From assembly GCA_004431415.1 (NCBI GenBank), contig QPMI01000203.1, positions 62,001 through 126,000 of the forward strand: a stretch of 64,000 nucleotides of DNA, given 5' to 3'. The notes beneath the pieces were generated by a model. It ran no database searches. It was not told where the DNA came from and was given only the letters and a program-made list of their open reading frames with translations. Each line of letters starts with the position of its first letter. Position 1 is the first letter of the stretch. Positions 12,701 through 23,129 of the stretch are shown here, piece by piece. This DNA comes from Cyanophora paradoxa. Lineage: Eukaryota > Glaucocystophyceae > Cyanophorales > Cyanophoraceae. A program made the translations under genes and the position numbers.

Positions 12701-15464
12701 CTCCGACCCGCGCCGCCCCCGCGCCCGCGCGCCCTTCCCGCGGGACGCCTGCGCGGCGGTCGGCGGGGGGCGCGGCGCGGCGGGGTGGCGGCGGCGCCTC
12801 GGCGAGGGCGGCGGAGAGGCGCGCGTTCTCCTCGACGAGCTCCCGCGCCCGCGCCTCCAGCTTCGCGAGCTCCCCGCGCAGCTGCCGCGGGGTTAGCGCC
12901 GGAAGCCGGTCGCCGGCCAAGCCCCAGGCCCCCCGCGCCTTCTCGTTCTCCTCGCGGAGGGCGCGCTCAGAGGCGGGGGCGGAGGCGGCACGGCCCTTGG
13001 AGGAGGCCTTGAGCTCGTCCACGAGGGCCGCCAGCTTCCCGCATTGCTCCTGCGCCTCGTCCGCCTGCGCCGCCTCAGACCGGCCCGGGCCAGGCGTGGC
13101 GCTGCGGGATGGCGCGCCTCGAGCTCGGCGCGCTCGGCGGCGCGCTTCCAGCGGTCCCGCTCGGCGACCAGCTGCTCCCGCTCCCGCTTCATCCGCTCCA
13201 CCTTCTCCTCCAGCTTCTGCGCCTCGCCCGCCGTTGGTCCGCGGGCGCGCGCCCTGGGGCGCCCTGGGGGTGTCGGCCCGCGCACCCTCGCGTCCGGGGC
13301 CCCGCCTGCGCCGACGCCGGCCCCCTCGTCGTCCTCCCCGCTAGCTGCCCCGTCCTCCGCTTCGTCCCCGCCCGACGCCTCTGCCTGCTTCTCCCGATCG
13401 CTGCTCTTGGCCGCCGCTGTCTTAGCCGCTGGCGGGGCCGGCCTCCAGTCCTCCTCCTCCCCCTCTTCGCTCGCTGACTCCGAGACGTCCTCTTCGCTCT
13501 CCTCCGCCGCCCGCCGCACGCCCGCCCCGCCCTTCGATGACAGCGCCCCCCCGGCCGCAGCGCCCGCCGTCGGACTTGGCCCGGGGGAGCGTGCGGCGGG
13601 GCTCTTGGCCGCAGGCATGTCGCGGGCGGCGGACGCCGGGGCGCGCGCAGCGGCGGTTCCCGTTAGGGATGAAGTGCGCCCCAGCCGCTGCGCTGTCGCC
13701 GCCGCCGCTGCTGCCGCTGCCGCCGCCGCAGTCGCTGCCGCGGAGGCGGCCGCCTGCGCGCTCGCCACCGGGGTGCCGGCGGCCGGCGACTTCGAGCCGG
13801 CGCGGGCGAGGGGCGTCGCGCCGGCTTTGGGCGTCGTGCTCGAGACTGCCGCCTTCGGCGTGCTCGCGGCGGTGGCGGCGGCCGCGGGCGTGCGGGCGTC
13901 GGCGGGGGTGGCGGCGCGGGACGAGGCGCCCGGAGTGCGGGGCCCCGGCGTGGCGGGGCTCGAGCGGCCCCCGAATAGGGCCGAGCGCGCCGCAGACTCG
14001 GCCGCCTGGGCGTCCCGACCGGCCGGCGTGCGTCGACCAGACGCCGCCGCCACCTCGGCCTCGTCGTCGCTGCGCCCATCGCTCTCGTCGTGTTCGTGGG
14101 TAACCTCCTCCTCCTCTTCCTCCTCATCGCGCTCGTCTTCCTCCTCTAGAGCGCCCAGCGCCGCGCCCTGCTCCGGCGACGCGTGCTTCGATCCGCCTCC
14201 CCGCTGCGCAGGCCCCACCGCCCTTGCCCCCCGCCCCCCGGCGCCAGCGCCCGGCCGGTCGCTGGCCCCCGTCTGCTCCCTCTCCTCCTCCGCGGCCTCC
14301 TCGTCGGCCTCCTCCTCCTCCTCCTCCTCCTCGCGGCGCCGATCGCGCTGCTGCTGTGCCGGCCCTCCCCGAAAGCCAGACCGCTCGGCGTAGCCGCCCT
14401 CGGAGTCTGCGGGTCCGTTGGGGGGCGCCGGCGCGGGCGTGGTGGGGGGGGGGGCGGACGGTCGCGGCTGGCGGCGGAGGAGAGCTCTTCGTCGCCTGAC
14501 TCACTCTCGTGCGACGAGTAGCTACCCCTGTGCGAAGAGGGCGCCGAGAAGCCCGACCGCGTGCTCCGCGCGTCCTCCTCCCTGCGCCGCGTCGCCCCCG
14601 CCCCCGGCCCCAGGTCCCCCGGGCGACGCGCCGGCCGGAGAAGAGGCGGAGGGGCCCCGCGGTGATGGTGGTCTCCAGCGTGCAGGCGTCCTTACGCTTA
14701 CCCCCGAAAAGCCCTGCCGCCCCGCGTCTTCGCAGGTCCACCGCAGGGCGAGCGCGGGGCGACCCACCCGCCGTCTTGGACATGACGAGGTCGTGCTTGG
14801 TCGTGGTGACTCTGTCCGTGCAGAGACCCGCGAGATCCAACGTGTAGCTCTGGTGCGCGGGGGTCAGCGCGCGGGGGTCAGCGCGCGGCGCCTCGGGAGC
14901 CGCGCCGAACTCTCACCCCCAGACTTTCATCCTTGCCGGGCTTGTTCTAAGAGCGCAGTTAGATCGAGAGTCGGCACAGCGCTCGCTAACGCATAATTCG
15001 CGCACGATGCGGACTGAGATCTTCGCGCGCTTGGACTCGAACTGCCCGGTCTTGGGATCCCGGTACATTGTTGCGTCCAGTATCTGCGCGTCTTAGAGCG
15101 CTCTACCGCATGCTGACGAACATTGGATCAACTACCATCGGATCTTCCCAGACGGCGTGCTCGCCGCGGCTGCATTCCGCATGACAACCCCGCGCGCTGC
15201 CGCAATTCAACGAAGTGCACCTCGAATCGCGGGTGCGCACTTTCGCGGACTCGACCACCTGCAGAGAACGTCAAGAATGGCCGACGCGAGGAGCAGCGGT
15301 CGTATGCGGCGGCCCGGGCGCACCCTCTCTCCGCGCTCGATGCGAACAAAAACCTGGTACGAACCACACTTCTCCTTGAAACCGCTAGCCTTATGCGGCG
15401 TTATCTCCAACCTATACTTCGTAGTTCCCGCACTCAAGCTCGAGCTGCGGCGAAGCGCCTTCAT
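9750..15464 (-). CDS. NT-C2 (EEIG1/EHBP1-type) domain protein with long coiled coil
   Basis: The first exon starts at 15464 (MKALRRSSSL) and, with exons at about 15273-15210, 15075-15015 and 14860-14760, gives an N-terminal C2-like domain. Diagnostic pieces are YRLEITPHKASGFKEKCGSY, RFEVHFVELRQ, MYRDPKTGQFESKRAKISVR and SYTLDLAGLC. An acidic and Ser/Ala-rich linker follows (about 14540-13300, with a long Glu run near 14120), then about 1000 residues of heptad-rich coiled coil rich in E, A, R and L, ending LGGLKPPKKK at 9750. NT-C2 domains are membrane or Rab-linked modules at the N-terminus of coiled-coil scaffold proteins in plants and animals. Introns are short and GC-rich. The start codon lies about 310 bp from that of the divergent tRNase Z-like gene. 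Individual coiled-coil exon borders are uncertain. Confidence 0.75.
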
Positions 15465-15773
15465 TGCGCCCGCGCGCCCCGCCTCTCCGATTAATGAAAC
15501 ACGGCCGACGGGGAGTCGAACCCTGGGACGCTAGGCCAGCGATCGAGCAGGCTCGGAGCAGCTGCAGCGATTGAGCTTACGTCGCTGCTATTGAGCGCTA
15601 GAGCCTCTTTCCATAGCTTCAAAGACGGCAGCGATCAAACAGCGCAGGATCGCAGCGATTGAGTTATCGGCGCGCCGAACGCGCTCGCAGCGGCGCACAG
15701 CTTGTAAAATCAGCTCAGCAGGGTCATCTGCACTGCCGGACGGGCGGCGCCGGAGCTGCGGCGGGACTGCGCG
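15465..15773. promoter_or_regulatory. Shared intergenic region of a divergent gene pair
   Basis: This 309-bp gap separates the start codons of the NT-C2 gene (-) and the tRNase Z-like gene (+), so it must hold both promoters. It contains repeats of GCAGCGATTGAG and a tRNA B-box-like GGGTTCGACTCCC on the minus strand. No core promoter motif was recognised. Confidence 0.5.
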
Positions 15774-17707
15774 ATGGAGGTCGTTTTCCTCGGCACGGGT
15801 GCCGAGATCGTGCGCAAGCGGCGCGGGCTCCCGTGCACGGCGATCCGCTTCTTCCACGGTGCCCCTGCCCCTGCGTACGCACCCGGCGATCGCGTTCTCA
15901 GCACCGTCGCCCGCTCCTCCCCTCTTGTGCCGCGTGCGCAGACGGGTCGATCTGGCTGTTTGACTGCGGTAAGACCGCGACGATGCGACGTACACACTGA
16001 GGGGCTCACGGTTATTCCAGGGGAGGGGACCCAGCATCGCTTTCTGCGGACGAACTTGAGCCAAGGCAAGATCGAGAAGATTTTCTTCACATCCCTATCC
16101 AGTGACCACGTGCGCGCGTGTGTCGAACGACGTTGCGGCCCCGAGCAAGGGTGATCCAGCCTCCAGATATTTGGGCTTCCTGGCCTCATGTGCTCCATCG
16201 GTCACAACCAGGCGATCAATAAACAGCCTGTGGATTTATACGGTACGGACGCACAGTCGGCTGGCGCGCACCACTTCTTATGCTATTGATACGCAGGCCC
16301 GGCTGGTATCCGACGCTACCTCCGACGAAGCATGCTCTGCTCCTTTTCTAGAATGGGCATCCGCTTCCGTACCCACGAAGTGCTGGATCAGGTGCCATCT
16401 GTGCACGAGCATTTTCACTGCAATTTCCGAAAAAATACGTTTGACAGGGGAGCGCAACTCCGAGCAGCTCGTACAACGACCCTGCTCGGGTCCATCCAGA
16501 CGAGCTGGAGGGAGAAGATTTAACCCTCAACAAAGCAACAGGCGTTGTGCCAATGTGCGACGCAGCTGCCGTCCGGATTAAAAAACTTCAATGCTGAAAT
16601 GTATGCAGTTTTGAAAACGACCGATTTGTCGTCACCGCTGTTCGACTGAAGCATCCGGTAATACTAATCTTGACCTCCCTGTTCCGGATTTCTTTAGCTA
16701 TTCTTTAGCTTACTTCCGCCAGATTCCAACTCTGGGCTACGTGGTGCTCGAGAAGGATGCCCCTGGAAGGTGTGCAGTACTTGCCGACCTGACTCTGTCC
16801 TCCTAACGCCTCACTTGTGCAAGGTTGGATATCGAGAGATGCACAGCGCTGGGTGTGCCATTCGGCCCTCTCCTTGGTCGGCTCAAGAGTGGGCAGAATG
16901 TTGAGCTGCCGGATGGCACCCTGGTGTGCCATTTCAGGCTGCTGCCACTGCTGAATCATGACGCTACAGACGACAGGTAAAATCTAGTGATGTGGTTGGA
17001 CCACCCTTGAAGGGGCGCAAGATTGGTGCATTGTGCTTGTTTGGATAGCGCGATCCGCAATTCCGCAATCGAGTTACACGCTCGACAGTTGTTCTGGGTC
17101 GCACTTCGGATGTGTCATCACTGTCTCCTGTTGCAAAGAATGCATCACTCATCATATTTGAAGGAGCCTTACCCGACTGTGAGATTCGTAAGGCACTTGC
17201 CGAAGGAAACTTGACTTCTGGTGCTGTGTTACAGGACTTCCCGCCGTTTGTGAGAGGCTGATGTTCCTGTGTAGGCATGATGGGCGCATTCTCCAAGCAG
17301 ATAAACGCTGAGCGTGTTGTCCTTGCTCGGTTTTCTCCTGCCGAGGATGAGCACATGGTCAGCAACACCCCTGAGGTACCTTCATCTGCCTTCCACGTTG
17401 TGCCTCCAATGATCTCACCGAGTGGGTACAGGAGAGCGATGTTCTTCTGCCAGAAGAAGCAGAGGCAGTGGCTGTGGCCGATGGAGATGACTCCACTGGA
17501 GTAAATCAGCAGATGCTTGTACTGGAAGGGTCGTCCAGTGGGGAACCTGTTTCTGTGCAGTTCATTGAGCCCAGTGTGCTGCAGCTACTAGAGGAGGCGA
17601 GATCCGCGTTTGGTGCCTCGAGCCTTGATGCAGTCATCGCAGCTCAGGACTACATGACCCTTGATATTCCCCGCATCGAGCCGGCTGCTCTAGGCGCTAA
17701 ACAGTAG
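15774..17707 (+). CDS. tRNase Z-family (ELAC) pseudoenzyme with lost metal ligands
   Basis: Thirteen phase-consistent exons (15774-15858, 15942-15968, 16021-16109, 16167-16242, 16297-16391, 16448-16554, 16609-16657, 16723-16769, 16824-16923, 16977-17025, 17089-17220, 17275-17357, 17432-17707) give about 404 residues. They match tRNase Z from end to end: [90 protein letters not shown] and a C-terminal LLEEARSAF. The metallo-beta-lactamase site is eroded. HxHxDH reads S-L-S-S-D-H (16092-16109), the GDT Asp is Arg (17100-17102), the His of HST is Asn (17208-17210) and the His of THFS is Arg (17328-17330). One His (LKH, 16652-16654) and the DH pair remain. The frame is open and splice sites are intact, so this is not an obvious pseudogene. 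It is probably non-catalytic, perhaps tRNA-binding. No targeting peptide is obvious. Confidence 0.88.
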
Positions 17708-17764
17708 GTGTGTAATCACGTGTTCGAATTGCATTTGGTCATGATCATGATCATGTGATCATGA

Positions 17765-18045
17765 GCATTTGGACACGTTCTAAAAACGGATCATGATCAT
17801 GAGCATGTGGAATAAGTCATCGGATCATGATCATGAGCATTTGGACACGTTCTAAAAACGCGTACGCAAGTCCGGGCTATAAGTGTGGTATATACACTGA
17901 GTGCCACTGCGGCCGCCGTAGCCGCGGGTCTAGTCCACCATGGCCGGGCCATGGCCAGCGCGCGAGCTGGCCAGCCGGCGGCGGGCCCTGCAGCTGCCGC
18001 AGTGCGTGGCCCAGTGGTCCGGGCCGTCCCCTAAGAATTCGAACA
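17765..18045 (+). repeat. Dispersed repeat B, copy 1
   Basis: It is similar to 40833-40975. Shared blocks in order are GCATTTGGACACGTTCTAAAA, ACGCAAGTCCG, CGGGCTA(T/C)AAGTGTGG, ACACTG, CACTGCGGC(C/T)GCCG, GCGAGCTGGCC and GGGCCCTG. The first block occurs twice here (17765 and 17839). Both copies lie just downstream of a stop codon, in the sense orientation of the upstream gene. Confidence 0.65.
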
Positions 18046-18149
18046 GCTGCAGTAATCCAGAGTCTAGCTTGCTATATTGCGTTCACTGAGTCAGCGTAGA
18101 CAGAGCTAGCTAGCTGTGAACTACGCCTGTCTGGGTTACACGTAGGGAG

Positions 18150-18298
18150 GTCGGACATTCGGACTTCGCAGAAATTCCTGTCAAAACTTTGTCAGAAAAT
18201 TCAGAACGCAGTCTCCTCCTTCTTCTTCGGAAGAAGTCGGACATTCGGACTTTGCAGAAATTCCTGTCAAAACTTTGTCAGAAAATTCAGAACGCAGT
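18150..18298 (-). repeat. Inverted duplicate of a downstream intron/exon junction
   Basis: Two tandem copies (18150-18211 and 18236-18297) read GTCGGACATTCGGACTT and then AGAAATTCCTGTCAAAACT. They are joined by CTCCTCCTTCTTCTTCGGAAG. The joined unit is the reverse complement of 20424-20519, which holds the end of an intron and the start of a coding exon of the CCAR1-like gene. The copies are imperfect (for example GTCGG against GTCGC, and an extra TTG), so the duplication is not brand new. Confidence 0.75.
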
Positions 18299-18490
18299 GC
18301 ATTGCACATGTTGCAGTCTGCGTACCCCCAATCAGCTCGGAACTTGTACCCGCCTACGTTGTGAGCCGCACAGTGAGCGGTAGAGCGCCAGCTGCAGCCG
18401 CTCGATCGCGCGTAGCGTATACGCGTTGCGGCCGCAGTCCACCGCGGTTAGCGCGCGGTTCACGAGAAAGCACGAGAAACCCGCGCTGTA

Positions 18491-20934
18491 ATGGATCGCG
18501 GCTGGCCAACTGGCGGGCTTCCCGGGCTCCAAGCAGGCTCTACGCCAACAGCCTCGAACGCGTCCGCCGTGCTTTCGCTGCTGGAGTCGCTTCAGCGACA
18601 AGCGGGAGGTGCGACTGGCCTGTCAGGAGGCGCAGCTGGAATGACAGGCGGCGCTACGGGCGGCTTCCCGGCAGCATTCGCCGCGCAGACGCAACAGGCC
18701 GCCTTCCCTCAGAGCCAGCACTTTCCTTCATCGCAAACATATAGCCAGTCGGCAGCCCCAGCTTCCTCCGTCACAGCTCTGCTTAGCATGCTTCAAGCTG
18801 CCCAGCCTGCTCAAGCGACGGCTCCCAGCTCATTCGGGGGATCAAATTTCCCTGCTGGAGCCAACCCTGCTCAACATGCGATCCCTGCCCAGCAGTTCGG
18901 CGGCGCTGCCGGGGCGGGAAGTTACGGGGCGCCTTCCCACGGGGGTAATTTCGGCAGCGCGGGAGGCAACTTTGGACACAGCCAGCCGTACGGCGGCCAG
19001 CCTTTTGATCGCCGGCCGGATCCCATGGATTCGCGGCGCCCTCCTCCCGACCAGGACCGTTTTGATAGAGGCCCCCGTCCGGACTTCGATCGCCGCCCTG
19101 AATTCGATCGCCGACCGGATCCCATGGATTCGCGGCGCCCTCCTCCCGACCAAGATCGCTTCGAGCGAGGCCCCCCGCGAGACCGAGAACCCCCTCGCTG
19201 GGGTGGCCGTGGCAGGGACGGGCCAGGCTTCGGGGGGCCGAGCTTCCGCGGTCGCGGCGGAGGCTTTCGGGGCGGGCGGGACAGTCCGCCTCGGAGGCGG
19301 AGTCCGCCGCCGAGGCGCTCTCGCTCTCCTGCCCGGCGGAGCCCGCCGCCTCGGCGCTCTCGCTCTCCCGCCCGATCCCCGTCGCGGAAGCGGTCTCGCT
19401 CGCGTTCGCGGTCGCGAAGCCCCACCTATCGCTCTCGCATTCCGACACTGCCATCTCTGCGGCGCTCTGGAGTCCCACTTGGTGTTGCAGCACTGAAAGC
19501 GCGCTTCCCCCGCCTTCACATCCCCCAAGTGAGTACGCATGCAATATATTTTCAAGGAAGTGCTGAAAGAGTCGCAGGATTTCCTCTGCGCCAATCCAGC
19601 CGCCCCTGTGCTCCCACTCCAAGAAAAGACACCCAGCCTGGAGGTACAGCAATCGGAAGAAACATCGTCCGAGGTGGTGCTACAGACGGGGCCCAGTATT
19701 CAGGGAAAAGTCATCAATGTCAAGGTTTGTAAACCAGTCAATTCAACATCTTGAACTCACCCAGCACAGCTTGTTCTATACACTGGGTTCGAGCCGCAGG
19801 CAGACGTCAAGTCCACAGAGCCTCTGCACCTGGCATTCAAGTTCCTGGTGAGTATCTCCCAGAACCCGCTTCCAGTTGTTTTAGAGGATCTGCTCACTCT
19901 TACAACTCATTCTCAGGTCGGGAAGAAGAAGAACTCGGTGAGCTTTTCATATCTGCAGGCCTGATGTCTGCCGCTGACTTCGTCAAAACAGCTTCTGGCC
20001 TTTGGAGGCCAAGTTCTTCCAGAGGATGGCGACGATTTCGAGGCTGAGAGCACGCTCATTGCTGCCCTAAGGAGAACCTGCTCCGCGCTTTTCAACACAG
20101 AGCTGCCTGAGGAAGGCTATCAAAAAGTTTGCGAGATTCAGTACAGCAGGCCTCCGGAGAAAGAATCCAGTACATCAGTAATCGATATCACGCACCTATA
20201 CGTGCTCCCAGCAATGCACATCGCATCGTCAAAGGTCACCGTTGCTCGTCAACCAGGTGGGGTGGTACCCAAGGCTATAAGCCTGGACGGGCTTGGCGAC
20301 TACGATTTGAGCGATGTGATGGAGCTCTCCTTTGAGCTGTCGCTGCTGGCCGAGGTCATAATTGACAGCCTGAACATCACCTTCGGCAGCCGTATTCTGG
20401 TTCGTTGGATACCCTGAGAGATTTGTGCGTTCTGAATTTTCTGACAGTTTTGACAGGAATTTCTGCAAAGTCCGAATGTGCGACTTCTTCCGAAGAAGAA
20501 GGAGGAGACTGCAGCCAAAGAGCCAAAGAAGCCGAAGGTGGATGCGGATAAGGCCGAACCCCCAAAAGTCGAAGGCGAGCAGCAGGCCAATAGTTCAGAT
20601 CAGTTGTCAGTCCCATCAGAGGTTGAGAAGAAGGACGAGGCGTTGGTGGCTGAGCCTACTGCAGAGTCTGTCGATGCAAAAGCCCAGCAAGCCCAGCAGG
20701 TGATCAACTCTTATAAATATGCAGGCTCACAAATTGTTAATCAACGTCTATCAGCTCGATGCAGAGATCATTCAGGCGTTCCGGTATTTCGACGCCGGCA
20801 ATGCGGGTTACCTGCTCGGCAAGGATATCGACAGCCTCGTTCTCTCCCTCACGGACACCTTCACCCGTCGGACAGCCCGTGATCTGATTGCAACCCTTGC
20901 CGACTATCGAGACCGGTTGTACTACCGCGTGTGA
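18491..20934 (+). CDS. CCAR1: CCAR1/CCAR2-like nuclear regulator
   Basis: Exon 1 (18491-19528) encodes a Gly/Ala/Gln-rich N-terminus, repeated DRRPDPMDSRRPPPDQDRF-type blocks and an RS-rich stretch (RRSRSPARRSPPPRRSRSPA). It ends at ALKARFPRLHIP, the start of the CCAR core. Later exons encode VLKESQDFLCANPAAPVLPL, KLVLYTGFEPQADV, LLAFGGQVLPEDGDDFEAES and MELSFELSLLAEV (the DBC1-type inactive nudix-like region). A Lys/Glu-rich linker follows (LLPKKKEETAAKEPKKPK), then a C-terminal degenerate EF-hand (AFRYFDAGNAGYL) ending DRLYYRV. Domain order matches CCAR1 of animals and plants, which works in transcription and splicing. The RS-rich part fits nuclear speckles. A SAP domain was not recognised. 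The exon from 20458 shares sequence with the promoter inverted duplicate. Confidence 0.82.
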
Positions 20935-21515
20935 AGCTGTAAAAATGAAAGAGCCATGGACGAGTCAGTGCTAGCTGCGTTCGGCATAGTCTAGTGGTTT
21001 CAGCGCTAGCGGGCGATGAAGGTGGGGAGTTTGGCGAGCCTCGGAGGACACGTGCAGACTCTTGAATAATTCGAAGAAGATCATGGTCAGGGTGGGCTCA
21101 GCGGCTCCAAGGCGCCGGCAAGCGTGTGGTATAAAAAAAAGATAGGCAATGGGCGTCGACGCGGACGCGCGGCAAACGTTAACGTTAACGCGCAGTCGGA
21201 GAGGGCAAGCTTAAGGGCCGCACTCAACCGATAGAGCGAAATCGATGTTTCGAAAGTAGCCTACTCATTGTCGCCCGACAGCCACGTGCACAGCTGTAAA
21301 ATACAAGAGCCACGGGCGAGTCAGTGCTATCTGCGTTCGGCGTAGTCTATCCGCTCAGCGCTAGCGGGCGAAGATCAGGGTGGGTTACAGGGCAAGCGTG
21401 TGGTACCGGTGACAGCCCGTGCATGGCATGGGCTATTATGGCGAATACACTTTCCTACATTTGTAAAATACGAATGCGAAACAAAAAGCTATGCGCCATG
21501 GAGGCGCGAGACCCC
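20935..21515. other. Intergenic with two copies of repeat C
   Basis: Copies at 20937-21145 and 21293-21410 share GCTGTAAAA, GAGCCA(T/C)GG, CGAGTCAGTGCTA, CTGCGTTCGGC(A/G)TAGTCTA, CAGCGCTAGCGGGCGA, GATCA-GGTCAGGGTGGG and GGCAAGCGTGTGGTA. The TAGTCTAGTGG part resembles a tRNA A box, but no B box or cloverleaf follows. AACGTTAACGTTAACG occurs near 21176. No gene is seen. Confidence 0.5.
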
Positions 21516-21936
21516 TTAGCGGGTGAAAGAGCGGCGGGCATTCTGGGCCTGCGCGGAGGGTCGACCATGGCACAGGCGGCGCGGCGCATACAAGCATACC
21601 TTCCGCTTAGCCTTCTCCTGGGTGGTCTCGAAGAACCTGCGCCGGCGCGCGTGAGAGCGGATCGATCGTGCCGGCGAAATATCCCGCACCGATGCCGCCG
21701 GGCCTCCTGGAGGATGCCAGCACGGGACACCGCGCGCTTGAAGCGCTTGAGAGCCGAAGCGAGGGGCTCGCCCTCCTGGACGGTCACCTGCAGCTGGAAG
21801 ACGCTCGGGGCGTTCACGGGCTGCTGCGGGGCGAGTGAGTCGCCGGGCCTACGGCCGAACAGCCTTCTCGCCGTACCTGGAAGAGCGAGAACGGCGCCGG
21901 GGCGGCCGCGGGCAGGAACTGGACAGGGGCGGCCAT
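21516..21936 (-). CDS. rps21: Organellar ribosomal protein bS21
   Basis: Four phase-consistent exons (21936-21877, 21823-21690, 21636-21600, 21548-21516) give 87 residues. The core EGEPLASALKRFKRAVSRAG, then RRHRFFETTQEKAKRK, is diagnostic of bacterial-type small-subunit protein S21, with the usual basic tail (AQNARRSFTR). The N-terminus MAAPVQFLPAAAPAPFSLFQ is Ala/Pro/Phe-rich and probably an organelle presequence. Plastid rather than mitochondrion is inferred from the early Phe residues and from the divergent neighbour Tic20. The start codon lies 136 bp from that of Tic20 on the other strand, so the two probably share a promoter region. An upstream coding exon cannot be excluded. Confidence 0.88.
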
Positions 21937-22071
21937 GGTATCTGCTGACGAACTGGTGTACCCGGTCGGGCTGCAGGTGTACCCAGTTTACAGCCTCTCA
22001 GACCCTCTCTCGCCGCTTGTCACAGCTGCTTGCGTCAGGAGGCCAGCGCAAGTTATTCATCAGCTTGATCG
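21937..22071. promoter_or_regulatory. Bidirectional promoter between bS21 and Tic20
   Basis: Only 135 bp separate the two divergent start codons, so both 5' UTRs and core promoters must be packed here or overlap. No TATA box is seen. The sequence includes two GGGTACAC-like repeats on the minus strand. Confidence 0.55.
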
Positions 22072-23129
22072 ATGGCGTTCGTCGTCGCCGCGCCACTGCG
22101 GGTGCCCGCCGCCGCCGTCGCGCGCGTGGAGGTCAGCTGCTCCAGCTCAACGCCTGTCTCCGGCCGTCGCGTCTTGCCGGCAACGCCCGCCGCGCGTACC
22201 GCCCTGCGTTCTTGGAGTGCGTCGGGCCTGCGGCCTGCGACCCCATCAGCTCAGCTTCAGCGACGCTCCTTCTTCTTCGGCTCGGCAGTCTCGCCCCTCC
22301 AGCTCGCGGCGGCGCCTCAGCGCGCTGTTCCGCACGTGTGCGCCAAGTTCGAGGAAAGCGTGCCGGTCTCCGACAGGTGTGCGACTGCTGTAGGTGCTCT
22401 CATCTAAACAACTGAGACTGTGCAGGATCTGGGCTGCGCTTCCGTACATGCTTCCACTGATTGACGGTGCTCTATCTATCCCGGGATCTGCCGGCTGCTG
22501 ACCTCACCCGCTTCCAGGGCTCGTTTTTGGCAAGTATGTCTTCAGGTTCGCCGTTCTTGTCTCGCGAGAACGGCGCCGGCCCGTCGATTCTCGCCGAGAA
22601 TCGAGTGCCGCGCCTCGCCGACCCGCGCATGATCGCAGGCAGTTCCCGGCGCTTGGGGCCGCTATCGTTTTGCCTCTGAGCCCTTTCATTGCCGTATACA
22701 CTTCCCTGCCCTTCATCGGTCAGCCAACCCGCTCTGGCCTCTGTCTGCGCTTTTTGTAATTTCGCACAGGTCTCATTCTGTACATCGCACTGTTCCAATT
22801 TGTGATCCGCAATCCGGAGATTTCCCGCTTCGTGCGGTTCAACGCACTTCAGGCCATGTTCGTTGACATTTTGCTCGTCATACCTGGTTCGTTGACATTT
22901 TGCCGCCTCCCAATCTCGTCACCTCCTTTATCTGATCTGCCATTCGAAAGGTCTTGCCGGCAGCCTGAACATAACAAAGAATGTCCCTTTGATTGTTTCA
23001 GAGACTGCTAGCAACACAGTGTTTTACAGCGTTTTGGTCATCGTTGCATACGGCGTGGGAGCGAGCCTAGCCGGCAAGCTTGCGGATCAGATTCCTGTAG
23101 TTAGCGATTCGGTCAACTCACAGGTGTAA
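22072..23129 (+). CDS. TIC20: Tic20, inner-envelope protein-import translocon subunit
   Basis: Six phase-consistent exons (22072-22376, 22426-22466, 22518-22545, 22639-22718, 22770-22886, 22951-23129) give 249 residues. The N-terminus MAFVVAAPLRVPAAAVARVE is a classic cyanelle transit peptide. The body matches Tic20: RIWAALPYMLPLIDGLVFGK, RQFPALGAAIVLPLSPF, IRNPEISRFVRFNALQAMF and VLVIVAYGVGASLAGKLADQ, ending IPVVSDSVNSQV. Four hydrophobic segments are visible. Tic20 is a membrane component of the Tic complex that moves preproteins across the inner plastid envelope, here presumably in the peptidoglycan-walled cyanelle. The gene is divergent from bS21 across 135 bp. Confidence 0.93.

Larger units (their letters stand above)
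17708..18490. other. 3' flank and promoter region with repeats
   Basis: It begins with TCATGATCATGATC runs (17741-17830), then dispersed repeat B (17765-18045). The region 18150-18298 holds two tandem copies of a segment that is the reverse complement of an intron/exon junction inside the downstream CCAR1-like gene (20424-20519). The rest precedes the start codon at 18491. No gene is seen. Confidence 0.6.

Noticed and set aside
9843-14393. Long plus-strand open frames rich in R, P, A and S across 9.8-14.4 kb.
   Set aside because: They are antisense shadows of the GC-rich coiled-coil gene, which has heptads and phase-consistent introns.
15010-15120. tRNA gene on the minus strand (A-box-like GGTAGAGCGC and B-box-like AGTTCGAGTCC).
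   Set aside because: No cloverleaf forms, and the segment translates as the NT-C2 exon MYRDPKTGQFESKRAKISVR with correct splice sites.
15490-15560. tRNA on the minus strand around GGGTTCGACTCCC.
   Set aside because: The T arm has a mismatch, and no matching acceptor 5' strand or anticodon arm was found.
20980-21060. tRNA start (TAGTCTAGTGGTTTCAGC).
   Set aside because: No B box or acceptor pairing; it is part of repeat C, which has a diverged second copy.
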